A stretch of DNA of 27,182 nucleotides from RUG11198 sp036342255 (GCA_036342255.1 JAZAUS010000018.1:1-27182); one strand, 5' to 3'; counted from the first letter of the stretch, positions 1 to 7,890 are shown. Program-made: numbers and translations. Notes: generated by a model from the letters alone, not told the origin.

Positions 1-21
1 CAGGATCAAACTCTCCAAAAA
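1..21 (-). rRNA. 16S ribosomal RNA, 5' end only (continues beyond the window)
   Basis: On the minus strand positions 14 to 1 read AGAGTTTGATCCTG, the universal sequence near the 5' end of bacterial 16S rRNA. By comparison with other 16S genes the mature 5' end should lie about seven bases further upstream, near 21. Everything after the first ~21 nucleotides is outside the window. It is transcribed from the tandem promoters at 129-249 through a leader with a boxA-like element. Confidence 0.93.
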
Positions 22-128
22 AATATAATATAATTTTTTGAGTTATGTTTAATCTGCTACTCAAAAATCGACGTTTTGCTCAGTTTTCAAAGAACATTTC
101 TCTAGTCTCTTTCTCAAAGACGACTATT
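22..128 (-). promoter_or_regulatory. rRNA operon leader with boxA-like antitermination element
   Basis: This is the leader between the rRNA promoters and 16S. On the minus strand positions 96-78 read TGTTCTTTGAAAACTGAGC, which resembles the boxA of Firmicutes rRNA leaders that recruits the Nus antitermination complex. Downstream, a 9-bp stem (35-43 pairing with 59-67) with a 15-nt loop precedes the 16S start; it may take part in processing of the precursor. The boxA assignment rests on resemblance to known leaders, and the role of the hairpin is inference. Confidence 0.7.
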
Positions 129-157
129 ACTATAACAAAAAACAAATACAATGTCAA
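129..157 (-). promoter_or_regulatory. rRNA promoter P2 (proximal)
   Basis: On the minus strand a perfect -35 TTGACA (157-152) is followed by exactly 17 bases and a -10 TATAGT (134-129). It lies about 110 bp upstream of the mature 16S start, as expected for an rRNA operon. Confidence 0.85.
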
Positions 158-220
158 TAGTTTTTTTAACATATTATTATATTTTTTTATATAGTAAAAT
201 ACACTCCTAAGTGCAAATAA

Positions 221-249
221 AATATACCAAATAAAAAAAAAGATGTCAA
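221..249 (-). promoter_or_regulatory. rRNA promoter P1 (distal)
   Basis: This is a second minus-strand promoter: -35 TTGACA (249-244), a T-rich 17-bp spacer and -10 TATATT (226-221). It is 92 bp upstream of P2 with the same spacing. Tandem strong promoters are typical of rRNA operons. It begins about 40 bp after the stop codon of ntdP, and no terminator is visible between the two. Confidence 0.8.
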
Positions 250-290
250 TATCTTTCTTCCATATTTATTTATACTTTACACAAATAATA

Positions 291-824
291 CTAAGAAATT
301 AAAGAAACATATTTTTTATAATATTCTTCAATTATATCTTTATTAAAAGGAAATTCTTTCTTTCTCACAATATCAATCAAATTACCTAATTCATATCTTA
401 ATATAAAATCTAACCTATTAGAATAATGCATTTGTTTTTTGTGAAACTTATACTCCATCCTATCCAATATTTTAAAACTACCATTAGGAAATACCCTTAA
501 ATCCAAATCATAATCAATATACTTTATTACATTATCATCTATCAAAAAAGGTGTAGCAATATTACAATAAAAATAAATACCATAATCTTTCAGTTGACCA
601 ATAATATTAAACCAACGATTCTTAAAGAAAAACATAATAGCAGGTTCTTTCGTTCTCCAAACTTTACCATCACTATCAATAACAAAAGTTTTATTATTGC
701 CAAATACCATATAATCATCTTTTATATCCAACAAAATAGCCTCATCCCATTGCCTATGAAGAGAACCATTATGTTTATAGCAATGAATTTCTAACTTATC
801 TCCTATTTTTATATCCTCAAACAT
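291..824 (-). CDS. ntdP: Nucleoside tri-/diphosphate phosphatase (DUF402 family, Ntdp)
   Basis: This 177-aa cytosolic protein belongs to the DUF402 family, whose Staphylococcus member Ntdp hydrolyses nucleoside tri- and diphosphates. The sequence follows B. subtilis YgaC closely along its whole length. An N-terminal barrel segment with YKHNGSLHRQW is followed by the segment around TKEPAIMFFFKNRWFNIIG, the block with FYCNIATPF, and YIDYDLDLRVFPNG with its acidic metal-binding residues. The length equals the usual 175-180 aa. The ATG at 824 has a good AGAGGG ribosome binding site, and its promoter (851-879) diverges from that of srtB. The gene ends just before the rRNA promoters with no obvious terminator. 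The family call is secure; the physiological substrate is not shown by the sequence. Confidence 0.9.
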   Translation of the reverse strand: MFEDIKIGDKLEIHCYKHNGSLHRQWDEAILLDIKDDYMVFGNNKTFVIDSDGKVWRTKEPAIMFFFKNRWFNIIGQLKDYGIYFYCNIATPFLIDDNVIKYIDYDLDLRVFPNGSFKILDRMEYKFHKKQMHYSNRLDFILRYELGNLIDIVRKKEFPFNKDIIEEYYKKYVSLIS

Positions 825-850
825 AAAATCCCTCTTTCAAAATCAAAAGT

Positions 851-879
851 ATTATACACCATTTTTACAAATTAAACAA
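851..879 (-). promoter_or_regulatory. Promoter of ntdP
   Basis: Minus strand: -35 TTGTTT (879-874), 17-bp spacer, -10 TATAAT (856-851), about 30 bp upstream of the ntdP start. Confidence 0.65.
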
Positions 880-925
880 CAATTTAGGATTATTAATCTT
901 TTATAACAAAAAAATCAAACATTTA

Positions 926-934
926 TGTTATAAT
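926..934 (+). promoter_or_regulatory. Extended -10 promoter of srtB
   Basis: TGTTATAAT is a consensus TGnTATAAT extended -10, 29 bp before the srtB start. No good -35 is visible at the usual distance, which fits an extended -10 promoter. Confidence 0.6.
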
Positions 935-962
935 TAATATGATAAGAAAAGAAGGTAATAAT

Positions 963-1895
963 ATGGAGAAAAACAAAAAGAATAAAAAATCCAAAAAAAA
1001 TATATTATATAATATTATCACCTGGCCAAAATACTTTATAATAGGAATAAAACTATTATTTGATGAAGAAAAACAAGAAGAACTTAATATGGAAGATAGA
1101 ATTATACCCATTATAGTTACAACATTATCCATTATAACATATCTAATGTGTGTCTTCTTAATAACAAGATGGTATGTTCAAAATGAAAGAAACCAAAAAT
1201 TTGCCAAAAGCCTTACTGAAGAAATTAATGAGATAACAAACGAAGAAAATAAACAAACAAACAACAGCAACAATAATACAAACAATTCTAAATATAACTA
1301 CAAATACCCTGATGATTTAAGTTTTCTTAATGTTAATTTAAATCCATATATAAGAATTAATTCTGAAACAGTAGCATGGATACAAGTTAATGGAACAGGA
1401 ATAAGCTACCCCGTAGTAAAACATAAAGACAATAATTATTATTTAAATCACGACTTTTATAAAAGAAAAACAGATGTAGGTGCAATCTTTGCAGATTATA
1501 GAGATAATTTCGATATTTTAAATAACAATAATATCATATACGGACATAATATAATAAACCAAACCATGTTTGGTCAATTGCCAAGAGTACTCAAAAAAAG
1601 CTGGCAATCAAATAAAAACAATCACTATATAAAATTATCAACAAAAAAAACTAATACAATATGGAAAGTATTCTCAACATATGAAATAGTTCCAACTACC
1701 GATTATCTACAATCTATCTTCTATTCAAATGAAACATATAATAATTTTTTACAAAAAATAAAAAATAGAAGCACCTATAATTTCAACACTAATGTAAAAT
1801 ATGAAGATAAAATTATTACTTTATCAACTTGTAATAATTCAGGAACAAAAAGAGTAGTAGTTCATGCAAAATTAGTAAACTTAGAAAAAAAATAA
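963..1895 (+). CDS. srtB: Class B sortase (SrtB family)
   Basis: This is a membrane-anchored cysteine transpeptidase. Class B sortases join surface proteins to peptidoglycan or assemble surface structures. Taken from the ATG at 963 the protein has 310 aa: a very basic cytosolic N-terminus, a membrane segment at about 49-69, an Asn/Thr-rich linker, and the sortase fold from about 115. The catalytic triad is visible as His195 in YGHN, Cys290 in TLSTC and Arg297 in GTKRVVVHA. The block NSETVAWIQVNGTGISYPVV is typical of SrtB. An in-frame ATG at 939 would add 8 residues, but the GAAGG ribosome binding site at 951-955 lies inside that extension, so 963 is preferred. No protein with a recognisable sorting signal is encoded in this window. 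The gene converges on ltaS. Confidence 0.92.
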   Translation: MEKNKKNKKSKKNILYNIITWPKYFIIGIKLLFDEEKQEELNMEDRIIPIIVTTLSIITYLMCVFLITRWYVQNERNQKFAKSLTEEINEITNEENKQTNNSNNNTNNSKYNYKYPDDLSFLNVNLNPYIRINSETVAWIQVNGTGISYPVVKHKDNNYYLNHDFYKRKTDVGAIFADYRDNFDILNNNNIIYGHNIINQTMFGQLPRVLKKSWQSNKNNHYIKLSTKKTNTIWKVFSTYEIVPTTDYLQSIFYSNETYNNFLQKIKNRSTYNFNTNVKYEDKIITLSTCNNSGTKRVVVHAKLVNLEKK

Positions 1896-1922
1896 AAGTT
1901 ATAAACTAACTTTTATTTTTTT
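1886..1922. terminator. Bidirectional terminator between srtB and ltaS
   Basis: A perfect 16-bp inverted repeat (1886-1901 with 1907-1922) with a 5-nt loop. A-runs and T-runs at the outer ends give a U-tract on either strand. Both stop codons (srtB TAA at 1893-1895 and ltaS TAG at 1908-1906) lie inside the structure. Confidence 0.85.
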
Positions 1923-3945
1923 CATCTATACCTTCTAATTCTTTTATCAAATCATAAGTAATAATATTATTAGATATTTTAATAATATCATCAGCATATA
2001 AAGAATTCTCTTTTATCCTATCACCAGAATAAGCATCTCCCTTAATAGAATATACTTCTCCACTCTGACCATCATAATAAGCCTCATTAGTAACATAAGA
2101 TCCATCAGTAAAAACAACAACATTATCTTTAGCTTTAGAGCTAAATAAATCATGTCCCAAACTATACTTATTATTATCTAAACCAAACAAATTAGATAAA
2201 GTAGGTGAAACATCAATCATTCCAGCAACATTACTAATTTTTTTCTTATACTTACCATCCTTAGACCAAATAATAAATGGAACTTTTCTATCTAAATCAT
2301 ATTTAAACCCATTATAATCAATATACTTATCATCACCTTCAACCCTAACTTCATCAGTATAAGGATCATAATTATTCAAAATATTATAATACTTTTTACT
2401 AATTCTAGCATCATGATCTCCATATATAACGACAACAGTATCATCAAGAATTCCTTCTTTTTCCAAATCACCAAATAATTGTTCTAACGATTGATCAGAA
2501 TAATGAACAGATCTAAAATAATCACCTAATGTAGTACCATTAATATAATCTCTAGTTACTTTTTGACCATTTATATCAACAGTCCAAGTCGTAGGAAATT
2601 CATCAAATAATTCTAAATCACTCCATGGTGTATGATTTGTAAGTGTTATTAAAGTTCCAAAAAAAGGCTTCTTCTTTTTATCTCTAATATTTTTAATCAT
2701 AGGAACAGCTTGTTTGAAAAACGACTTATCAGACAATCCCAATCCAATAGTCTCATCTATATCAAAAGAACTTTTACTATAAAATTTATCATAACCCATA
2801 TTCTCATGCATTGTAGCCCTATTCCAAAAATCTCCAGTATTAGCATGCATACTAAACACATAATAGCCATTATTTTTAAATGATTTTTGTATTGTATTAT
2901 ACTTTCTATCAAAATAATTAACAAAAACAGTACCACTATTAGATGGCATTAAAGATGTTCCAAAAGTAAATTCAGCATCACTTGAAGTACCAACACCAAC
3001 CTGAGAATAAAAATTATCAAAATACAAACTTTCTTTAACAATTTTATTTAAAAATGGTGTTACTTCCTTACCTTCAAAACTTTTATTAATAGCGATTGTT
3101 TGTAAACTTTCAGCATGTATAACAAGAACATTTTTACCCTTAAAAATATCTGAATAATCATTTTTATCAGCTACACTTTTATGTTCTTCATAAAAATCAA
3201 CAACTTCTTTTAAAGCCTTATCATGACCAAACAAATTATTAATTTTGGGTTCTAAACTTTGAGCAACATCATTAATTTGATAAACAAGAATACCAAAACT
3301 AGCAGCAACCGATTCCCTATTCCACATTTTACCAAACCTACTCCACTCAACAGGAGTCATAAAACAAGCCATCAAAGCTAAACCAACAACACCAGTAACA
3401 AACAAATTTAAAAAACCATTCTTTCTATTTCTTTTAGTATTTTTGCTCTCAATTCCTTTCTTTTTTAAATGATAAACAACATATAAAATAAATACAACTT
3501 GCCATAAATATAAAAAATCTTGATATTTAATAACTTTTTTTACAACAGCATCTCCAACATCAACAACAAAAGTCGAAGTAGCAAGTAAAGAAACAGATGC
3601 AAAAGAATCATAATAAGTATAATATATAGAATGAACTATACATAAAGCAGTTAAAAAAAGTGAAAAACCAATAATATACCTTCTTTTGCCTATATCCGTT
3701 TTAAATAAAAATGAAAAAGATGCAATAATAAATATTAAAAACATATCAATAAAAAGAGGCTTAAAATATAACCCATTTTTTACTGTAATAATTCGAAGTA
3801 ATAAAGTATTAAATAAAACTGAAAAAACAAAAAATAGTATTAAAGGTTCATTCTTAAAAAATTCAAAATAATTCTTTTTCATAAACCTTTTAATCTTCTT
3901 TAAATATTTAACAATAACCTCTTTTGAAACATTAATACTAGCCAT
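1906..3945 (-). CDS. ltaS: Lipoteichoic acid synthase family protein (LtaS-like sulfatase fold)
   Basis: A 679-aa membrane enzyme predicted to polymerise glycerol phosphate from phosphatidylglycerol into lipoteichoic acid outside the cell. About five membrane segments fill residues 30-200, and an extracellular sulfatase-like domain follows from about 270. Metal and active-site motifs are visible: Glu279 in VIHAES, the nucleophile loop GTSSDAEF at 319-326, and Asp510-His511 in YGDHD. In S. aureus LtaS the nucleophile loop reads KTSDSE with Thr300; here Ser321 occupies that place. The length fits the family (about 650 aa). The ATG at 3945 has the ribosome binding site GAGGAAGAG at 7-nt spacing. 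A TTG-started extension up to 3999 covers the promoter and is rejected. The upstream gene tmcAL is divergent. Whether it is the primary LTA synthase or a primase-type paralogue cannot be decided here. Confidence 0.9.
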   Translation of the reverse strand: MASINVSKEVIVKYLKKIKRFMKKNYFEFFKNEPLILFFVFSVLFNTLLLRIITVKNGLYFKPLFIDMFLIFIIASFSFLFKTDIGKRRYIIGFSLFLTALCIVHSIYYTYYDSFASVSLLATSTFVVDVGDAVVKKVIKYQDFLYLWQVVFILYVVYHLKKKGIESKNTKRNRKNGFLNLFVTGVVGLALMACFMTPVEWSRFGKMWNRESVAASFGILVYQINDVAQSLEPKINNLFGHDKALKEVVDFYEEHKSVADKNDYSDIFKGKNVLVIHAESLQTIAINKSFEGKEVTPFLNKIVKESLYFDNFYSQVGVGTSSDAEFTFGTSLMPSNSGTVFVNYFDRKYNTIQKSFKNNGYYVFSMHANTGDFWNRATMHENMGYDKFYSKSSFDIDETIGLGLSDKSFFKQAVPMIKNIRDKKKKPFFGTLITLTNHTPWSDLELFDEFPTTWTVDINGQKVTRDYINGTTLGDYFRSVHYSDQSLEQLFGDLEKEGILDDTVVVIYGDHDARISKKYYNILNNYDPYTDEVRVEGDDKYIDYNGFKYDLDRKVPFIIWSKDGKYKKKISNVAGMIDVSPTLSNLFGLDNNKYSLGHDLFSSKAKDNVVVFTDGSYVTNEAYYDGQSGEVYSIKGDAYSGDRIKENSLYADDIIKISNNIITYDLIKELEGIDEKNKS

Positions 3946-3970
3946 AAATTCACTCTTCCTCGCTGCAAAA

Positions 3971-3999
3971 ATTATATCACTATTATTTTTTTTTTGCAA
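3971..3999 (-). promoter_or_regulatory. Promoter of ltaS
   Basis: Minus strand: -35 TTGCAA (3999-3994), 17-bp spacer, and -10 TATAAT (3976-3971) preceded by TG (TGATATAAT, an extended -10). Confidence 0.7.
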
Positions 4000-4045
4000 C
4001 TAATCACATAATTTTACACATTTAGTATTATAATCATTACAATAA

Positions 4046-4074
4046 TTGTTTTAATTCAATAAATATGTTATTAT
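4046..4074 (+). promoter_or_regulatory. Promoter of tmcAL
   Basis: -35 TTGTTT (4046-4051), 17-bp spacer, -10 TATTAT (4069-4074) preceded by TG at 4066-4067. It is 16 bp upstream of the tmcAL start, back to back with the ltaS promoter. Confidence 0.6.
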
Positions 4075-4090
4075 CAAAAAGAGGTGCAAT

Positions 4091-5227
4091 ATGAATATAA
4101 TTGGAATAATAGGTGAATATAATCCTATACATCTAGGACATATTTACCAAATAAATAAAATTAAAGAACAATTTCCTAATTCATTAATAATACTTATAAC
4201 TAATTCTTGCTTTACTCAAAGAGGAAATATAAGTATCATCAACAAATGGGATAAAACAACTATCAGTTTAAACAATCAAATAGATTTAGTAGTAGAACTT
4301 CCTTTTGTATATGCCACCCAATCAGCAGACATTTTTGCTAAAGGAGCATTATATATTCTTAACAAATTAAAAATTGATACTTTAGTATTTGGAACAGAAT
4401 CTAATGATCTAAACAAAATAAACAAAATTGTAGATACGCAACTATATAATAAAAAATATGAAAAAATAATAAAAGAAAATCTAAAAAAAGGAATTAACTA
4501 TCCAACAGCAGCAAGTAATGCCTTAAAAACAATTTTAGGATACACAACAAATGAACCAAACAACCTTTTAGCAATTTCATACATAAAAGAAATTAAAAGA
4601 AACAATTACAACATAAATGCTGTTTCTATAAAAAGAACAAACAATTATCATGCAAAAGAAATAAAAAGCAACATAATAAATGCTTCATTAATAAGAAACA
4701 TGTTAAACGAAAAAAAAGATATATCAAAATACATACCTAAACAAGTCGCTAATCATTTATATAATAATATAAATAATGAATCATACTTCCCTTATCTAAA
4801 ATACAAAATAACTGAAACATCTGACTTAAGTATTTATCAAACTATAGAAGAAGGAATAGATAATAGAATAAAAAAAGCAATTATCTCGACAAACAGCTGG
4901 GAAGAATTAATAAAAAAAGTAAAAACAAAAAGATATACATACAACAAAATAAACAGAATGCTTATTCATATATTAACAGGATTTACAAAAGAAGACGCTA
5001 AAAATATTGAAATAAACTATATAAGAGTTTTAGGTTTTAATTCAAAAGGAAGAAAACACCTAAACAATATAAAAAAAGAATTAGATTTACCAATTATAAC
5101 AAATTACAAGCCTAATCTATCCAAACTACTTGACATTGAATTAAAAGCCATCTCTATCTATGATTTACCTATAAATGATAATTTAATAGAAAAAGAATAC
5201 AAAAATAATCCTATCATAAAAAAATAA
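4091..5227 (+). CDS. tmcAL: tRNA(Met) cytidine acetate ligase (TmcAL, YlbM family)
   Basis: This cytosolic tRNA-modifying enzyme activates acetate with ATP and acetylates the wobble cytidine (ac4C34) of elongator tRNA-Met, which helps AUG/AUA decoding. At 378 aa it is slightly shorter than the usual 390-420. The N-terminal nucleotidylyltransferase-like fold starts with GIIGEYNPIHLGH, carrying the HxGH nucleotide-binding motif (H16-x-G-H). Family blocks TNSCFTQRG, ELPFVYATQSAD and FGTESND follow, then SIKRTNNYHAKE and NASLIRNML in the middle. The lysine-rich C-terminal half is suited to tRNA binding. RBS GAGGTG lies just before the ATG. It is monocistronic, with its own promoter and terminator. 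The usual neighbours in Bacilli (the DUF177 gene and rpmF) are absent. Confidence 0.92.
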   Translation: MNIIGIIGEYNPIHLGHIYQINKIKEQFPNSLIILITNSCFTQRGNISIINKWDKTTISLNNQIDLVVELPFVYATQSADIFAKGALYILNKLKIDTLVFGTESNDLNKINKIVDTQLYNKKYEKIIKENLKKGINYPTAASNALKTILGYTTNEPNNLLAISYIKEIKRNNYNINAVSIKRTNNYHAKEIKSNIINASLIRNMLNEKKDISKYIPKQVANHLYNNINNESYFPYLKYKITETSDLSIYQTIEEGIDNRIKKAIISTNSWEELIKKVKTKRYTYNKINRMLIHILTGFTKEDAKNIEINYIRVLGFNSKGRKHLNNIKKELDLPIITNYKPNLSKLLDIELKAISIYDLPINDNLIEKEYKNNPIIKK

Positions 5228-5255
5228 CTTTTGAATTTATCAAAAGTTATTTTTT
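5224..5255. terminator. Bidirectional terminator after tmcAL and the 56-aa gene
   Basis: An 11-bp stem (5224-5234 with 5240-5250) with a 5-nt loop. T-rich tracts follow on both strands, so it can end tmcAL on the plus strand and the small gene at 5259 on the minus strand. Confidence 0.8.
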
Positions 5256-5258
5256 ATC

Positions 5259-5429
5259 TTATAAACTTCCTACAATCGATAACCTAAATAATAAGTATCC
5301 TAAAACAATACCTAAAGTAATAAAAAATATAGTTAAACCTATTATAACAAAAATAGATATTTCTTCTTCCTTTAATGCTTCTGCTTCAATTTTAGTTTCA
5401 CTTTTTCTTCCTCTTCTAGTCTTTTTCAT
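5259..5429 (-). CDS. Small single-pass membrane protein, 56 aa
   Basis: A short reading frame of 56 codons starting with ATG at 5429 and ending with TAA at 5261-5259. It has a GGAG ribosome binding site at 8-nt spacing, an extended -10 promoter (TGTTATAAT, 5463-5455) and a terminator right after the stop. The protein starts with a very basic stretch (MKKTRRGRKSETK), has a charged helix rich in Glu, then one hydrophobic helix at about residues 25-50. This arrangement predicts a cytosolic basic N-terminus. The start recalls the N-terminal tails of membrane proteins such as FtsK/SpoIIIE, but nothing else of those proteins follows, and I do not recognise a family. The transcription signals argue for a real gene rather than a remnant. 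Confidence 0.7.
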   Translation of the reverse strand: MKKTRRGRKSETKIEAEALKEEEISIFVIIGLTIFFITLGIVLGYLLFRLSIVGSL

Positions 5430-5454
5430 AAACACATCTCCATATCATACTATG

Positions 5455-5463
5455 ATTATAACA
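5455..5463 (-). promoter_or_regulatory. Extended -10 promoter of the 56-aa gene
   Basis: The minus strand reads TGTTATAAT, a consensus extended -10, 25 bp upstream of the ATG. The -35 region is only AT-rich. Confidence 0.55.
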
Positions 5464-5529
5464 CAACATAATTAAAAATATATAAACATTTATAAAACTT
5501 TACAAAAAAAATTATTAAGATGTAAAAAA

Positions 5530-5874
5530 CTAAAATAAAATTGATTTAGAAGCTCGTTTAGCTATCTCATCATATTGCTTATATAAATATTGCACACCAT
5601 TTTCTAATCTAAAATAATGTATAACATAAAAAATTAAAAATATAAGCAATCCAACAGCAATTACAATAAAAAATACAAATCTAAAAGATAACATAATAAA
5701 TAATATAGCAAAAAGAGCATAAAACAAAGTTACTAATAAATGTATTAATCTTTCATGTTGAAAAAAACTAATTTTCTTTAAATGTTCATCTTTTAATTTT
5801 TTATAATTAACCCAACTACTACTATCTAAAATATTATCAATTTCTTTAATATAATTATACAAATAATCTTTCAC
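5530..5874 (-). CDS. Hypothetical two-helix membrane protein (last gene of the serS-gmk operon)
   Basis: I do not recognise the family. The 114-aa protein has a charged N-terminal cytosolic helix (1-40), two adjacent membrane segments at about 44-62 and 66-86, and a basic C-terminal tail with a short helix. It is a compact hairpin membrane protein without signal peptide or catalytic motifs. The GTG start at 5874 is supported by a strong AAGGAG site (5890-5885). It lies 14 bp after the gmk stop and is probably co-transcribed with serS and gmk. No clear hairpin terminator is seen in the ~100 bp that follow. Confidence 0.75.
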   Translation of the reverse strand: MKDYLYNYIKEIDNILDSSSWVNYKKLKDEHLKKISFFQHERLIHLLVTLFYALFAILFIMLSFRFVFFIVIAVGLLIFLIFYVIHYFRLENGVQYLYKQYDEIAKRASKSILF

Positions 5875-5888
5875 AAATTAACAACTCC

Positions 5889-6569
5889 TTATATTATTCT
5901 TTCTTCATTATTTAAATCCTTATCAACTAACAATTCATGAATTTCTTCTTCCATATTATTAAGATATATATCTTCAATTCTATCTACTCTACATCTTTCA
6001 CTAAGAAGTATCGCATTTACCTTTCTAACAGCCTTATCTATATCATCATTTATAACAACATAATTATACTTAGTAATCTCATTTATCTCTTGATATGCAG
6101 TCTTAAATCTAGATAATATTTTTTCAGCCGAATCTGTTCCACGATTAACTAATCTTTTTCTTAATTCTCCCATACTTGGAGGAAGAACAAATATAAATAT
6201 AGCATCAGGAATAAGCTCTTTTACTTTTATAGCCCCCTGTATCTCAATTTCTAATATTACATCAAGTCCCTCATTTAACTTATCTAAAATTTTATCCTTA
6301 GGAGTACCATAATAATTACCATTATATTCAGCATATTCCAAAAAAACACCATTTTTAATTCTATTTTCAAATTCCTCTTTAGTAACAAAAAAATAAGTTT
6401 CATCTGGAATATCATTTCCCCTAATAGGACGACTAGTCATTGAAATAGAAAGCCAAAAATTATCATTTATTTCCTTTAACTTACTAATAATTGTCCCTTT
6501 ACCAGCACCAGATGGTCCACTAACTACAATTAAATTACCTTTACCACTAGTTTTAATTATCTCTTTCAT
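5889..6569 (-). CDS. gmk: Guanylate kinase
   Basis: This cytosolic enzyme phosphorylates GMP to GDP with ATP, an essential step of purine nucleotide supply. The P-loop GPSGAGKGT is at about residues 18-26. The GMP-binding region has SMTSRPIRGNDIPDETYFFV, with the family's TSR motif and Tyr, followed by FLEYAEYNGNYYGTP. The segment VILEIEIQGA and the lid with RLVNRGTDSAE complete the fold. At 226 aa it is about 20 residues longer than typical Gmk because of an acidic C-terminal tail. The ATG at 6569 is one base pair of codons beyond the serS stop: the ribosome binding site AAGGAAGTGA contains the serS TGA, which points to translational coupling. Confidence 0.97.
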   Translation of the reverse strand: MKEIIKTSGKGNLIVVSGPSGAGKGTIISKLKEINDNFWLSISMTSRPIRGNDIPDETYFFVTKEEFENRIKNGVFLEYAEYNGNYYGTPKDKILDKLNEGLDVILEIEIQGAIKVKELIPDAIFIFVLPPSMGELRKRLVNRGTDSAEKILSRFKTAYQEINEITKYNYVVINDDIDKAVRKVNAILLSERCRVDRIEDIYLNNMEEEIHELLVDKDLNNEERII

Positions 6570-6573
6570 ATTA

Positions 6574-7866
6574 TCACTTCCTTACAGGAATTATTTTCTT
6601 TTTTCCACCCATATACGGTTGTAAAACTTTAGGAATTAAAACACTTCCATCTGCTTGATAATTATTTTCTAAAAACGCTATTAACATTCTAGGTGGAGCA
6701 ACAACCGTATTATTTAAAGTATGAGCAAATACTCTATTACCATCATCATCTTTATATCTAATAGCAAGTCTTCTAGCCTGAGCATCAGTCAAATTTGAAC
6801 AAGAACAAACTTCAAAATATGATTTTTGACGAGGAGACCATGCCTCTATATCACATGACCTATATTTAAGATCAGCCAAATCCCCTGAACAACAAACAAG
6901 TTTCCTAACAGGAATATCTAAATTTCTAAATAATTCTACAGAATAATTCCACATCTTTTCATACCATGTTTCACTATCTTCAGGTTTACATATAACTATC
7001 ATCTCTTGCTTTTCAAACTGATGAATCCTATAAACACCTCTTTCCTCTATTCCATGCGCCCCAACTTCTTTTCTGAAACATGGTGAATAAGAAGTCATTG
7101 TAATAGGCAATTCATCTTCTTTAAGTATCTGATCCTTAAACTTAGCAATCATCGAATGTTCACTAGTACCTATTAAATATAAATCTTCATTTTCAATTTT
7201 ATACATCATATTATCCTTTTCTTCAAAACTCATAACACCATTAACAGCTTCCCCACGAATCATAAAAGGAGGAATACAATAAATAAAACCTTTATCAATC
7301 ATAAAATCCCTAGCATAAGCCAAAACAGCAGAATGAAGTCTAGCTACATCCCCCATTAAATAATAAAAACCATTTCCACTAACTCTACCAGCAGCTTCTT
7401 TATCTAAACCATCAAAACTAGCCATAATATCAGCATGATAAGGTATTTCATACTCAGGAACAACAGCATCTCCAAAACACTTTTCCTCAACATTCTTCGA
7501 ATCATCTTCCCCAATAGGAACATCATCAGCAATAATATTAGGAATAACCATCATTTTCTCTATATATTTATCATATAATTTTTTCTCTTTCTTCTCTATA
7601 TCTACAAGTTCTTTATTAATCTTAACAACCTCATCTTTTTTAGCAAGTCCTTCTTCTTTCTTTCCCTCTCTCATTAACTTACCAATAGAATCACTAATAT
7701 CATTTCTTTTATTTCTCAATTCATCTCCACTAGCCTTTAAAGACCTAATATCTTTATCTAGTTTAATAACATCATCAACCAATTTTAACTTCTTATCTTG
7801 AAATTTCTTCTTAATATTCTCTTTTACCTTATCAGGATTTTCTCTTATAAACTTTATATCTAACAT
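6574..7866 (-). CDS. serS: Seryl-tRNA synthetase
   Basis: A class II aminoacyl-tRNA synthetase that charges tRNA-Ser (and tRNA-Sec where present). Taken from the ATG at 7866 it has 430 aa, the usual length. The N-terminal long coiled-coil arm (about 28-105, rich in Lys/Glu heptads) binds the tRNA. The catalytic core carries motif 2 (SPCFRKEVGAHGIEERGVYRIHQF) and motif 3 near the C-terminus (HTLNNTVVAPPRMLIAFLENN). The block SCSNLTDAQARR is characteristic of SerRS. A 19-codon upstream extension is open but covers the promoter; the ribosome binding site GAAGGG fits the start at 7866. It is first gene of serS-gmk-(5530). No T-box leader is present: only about 25 nt separate the predicted transcription start from the ATG. 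Confidence 0.97.
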   Translation of the reverse strand: MLDIKFIRENPDKVKENIKKKFQDKKLKLVDDVIKLDKDIRSLKASGDELRNKRNDISDSIGKLMREGKKEEGLAKKDEVVKINKELVDIEKKEKKLYDKYIEKMMVIPNIIADDVPIGEDDSKNVEEKCFGDAVVPEYEIPYHADIMASFDGLDKEAAGRVSGNGFYYLMGDVARLHSAVLAYARDFMIDKGFIYCIPPFMIRGEAVNGVMSFEEKDNMMYKIENEDLYLIGTSEHSMIAKFKDQILKEDELPITMTSYSPCFRKEVGAHGIEERGVYRIHQFEKQEMIVICKPEDSETWYEKMWNYSVELFRNLDIPVRKLVCCSGDLADLKYRSCDIEAWSPRQKSYFEVCSCSNLTDAQARRLAIRYKDDDGNRVFAHTLNNTVVAPPRMLIAFLENNYQADGSVLIPKVLQPYMGGKKKIIPVRK

Positions 7867-7890
7867 TAATATCCCTTCTTCCTTAAAACT

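Noticed and set aside
3946..3999. TTG-started extension of ltaS
   Set aside because: It spans the -10 of the ltaS promoter, and the GAGGAAGAG site points to the ATG at 3945.
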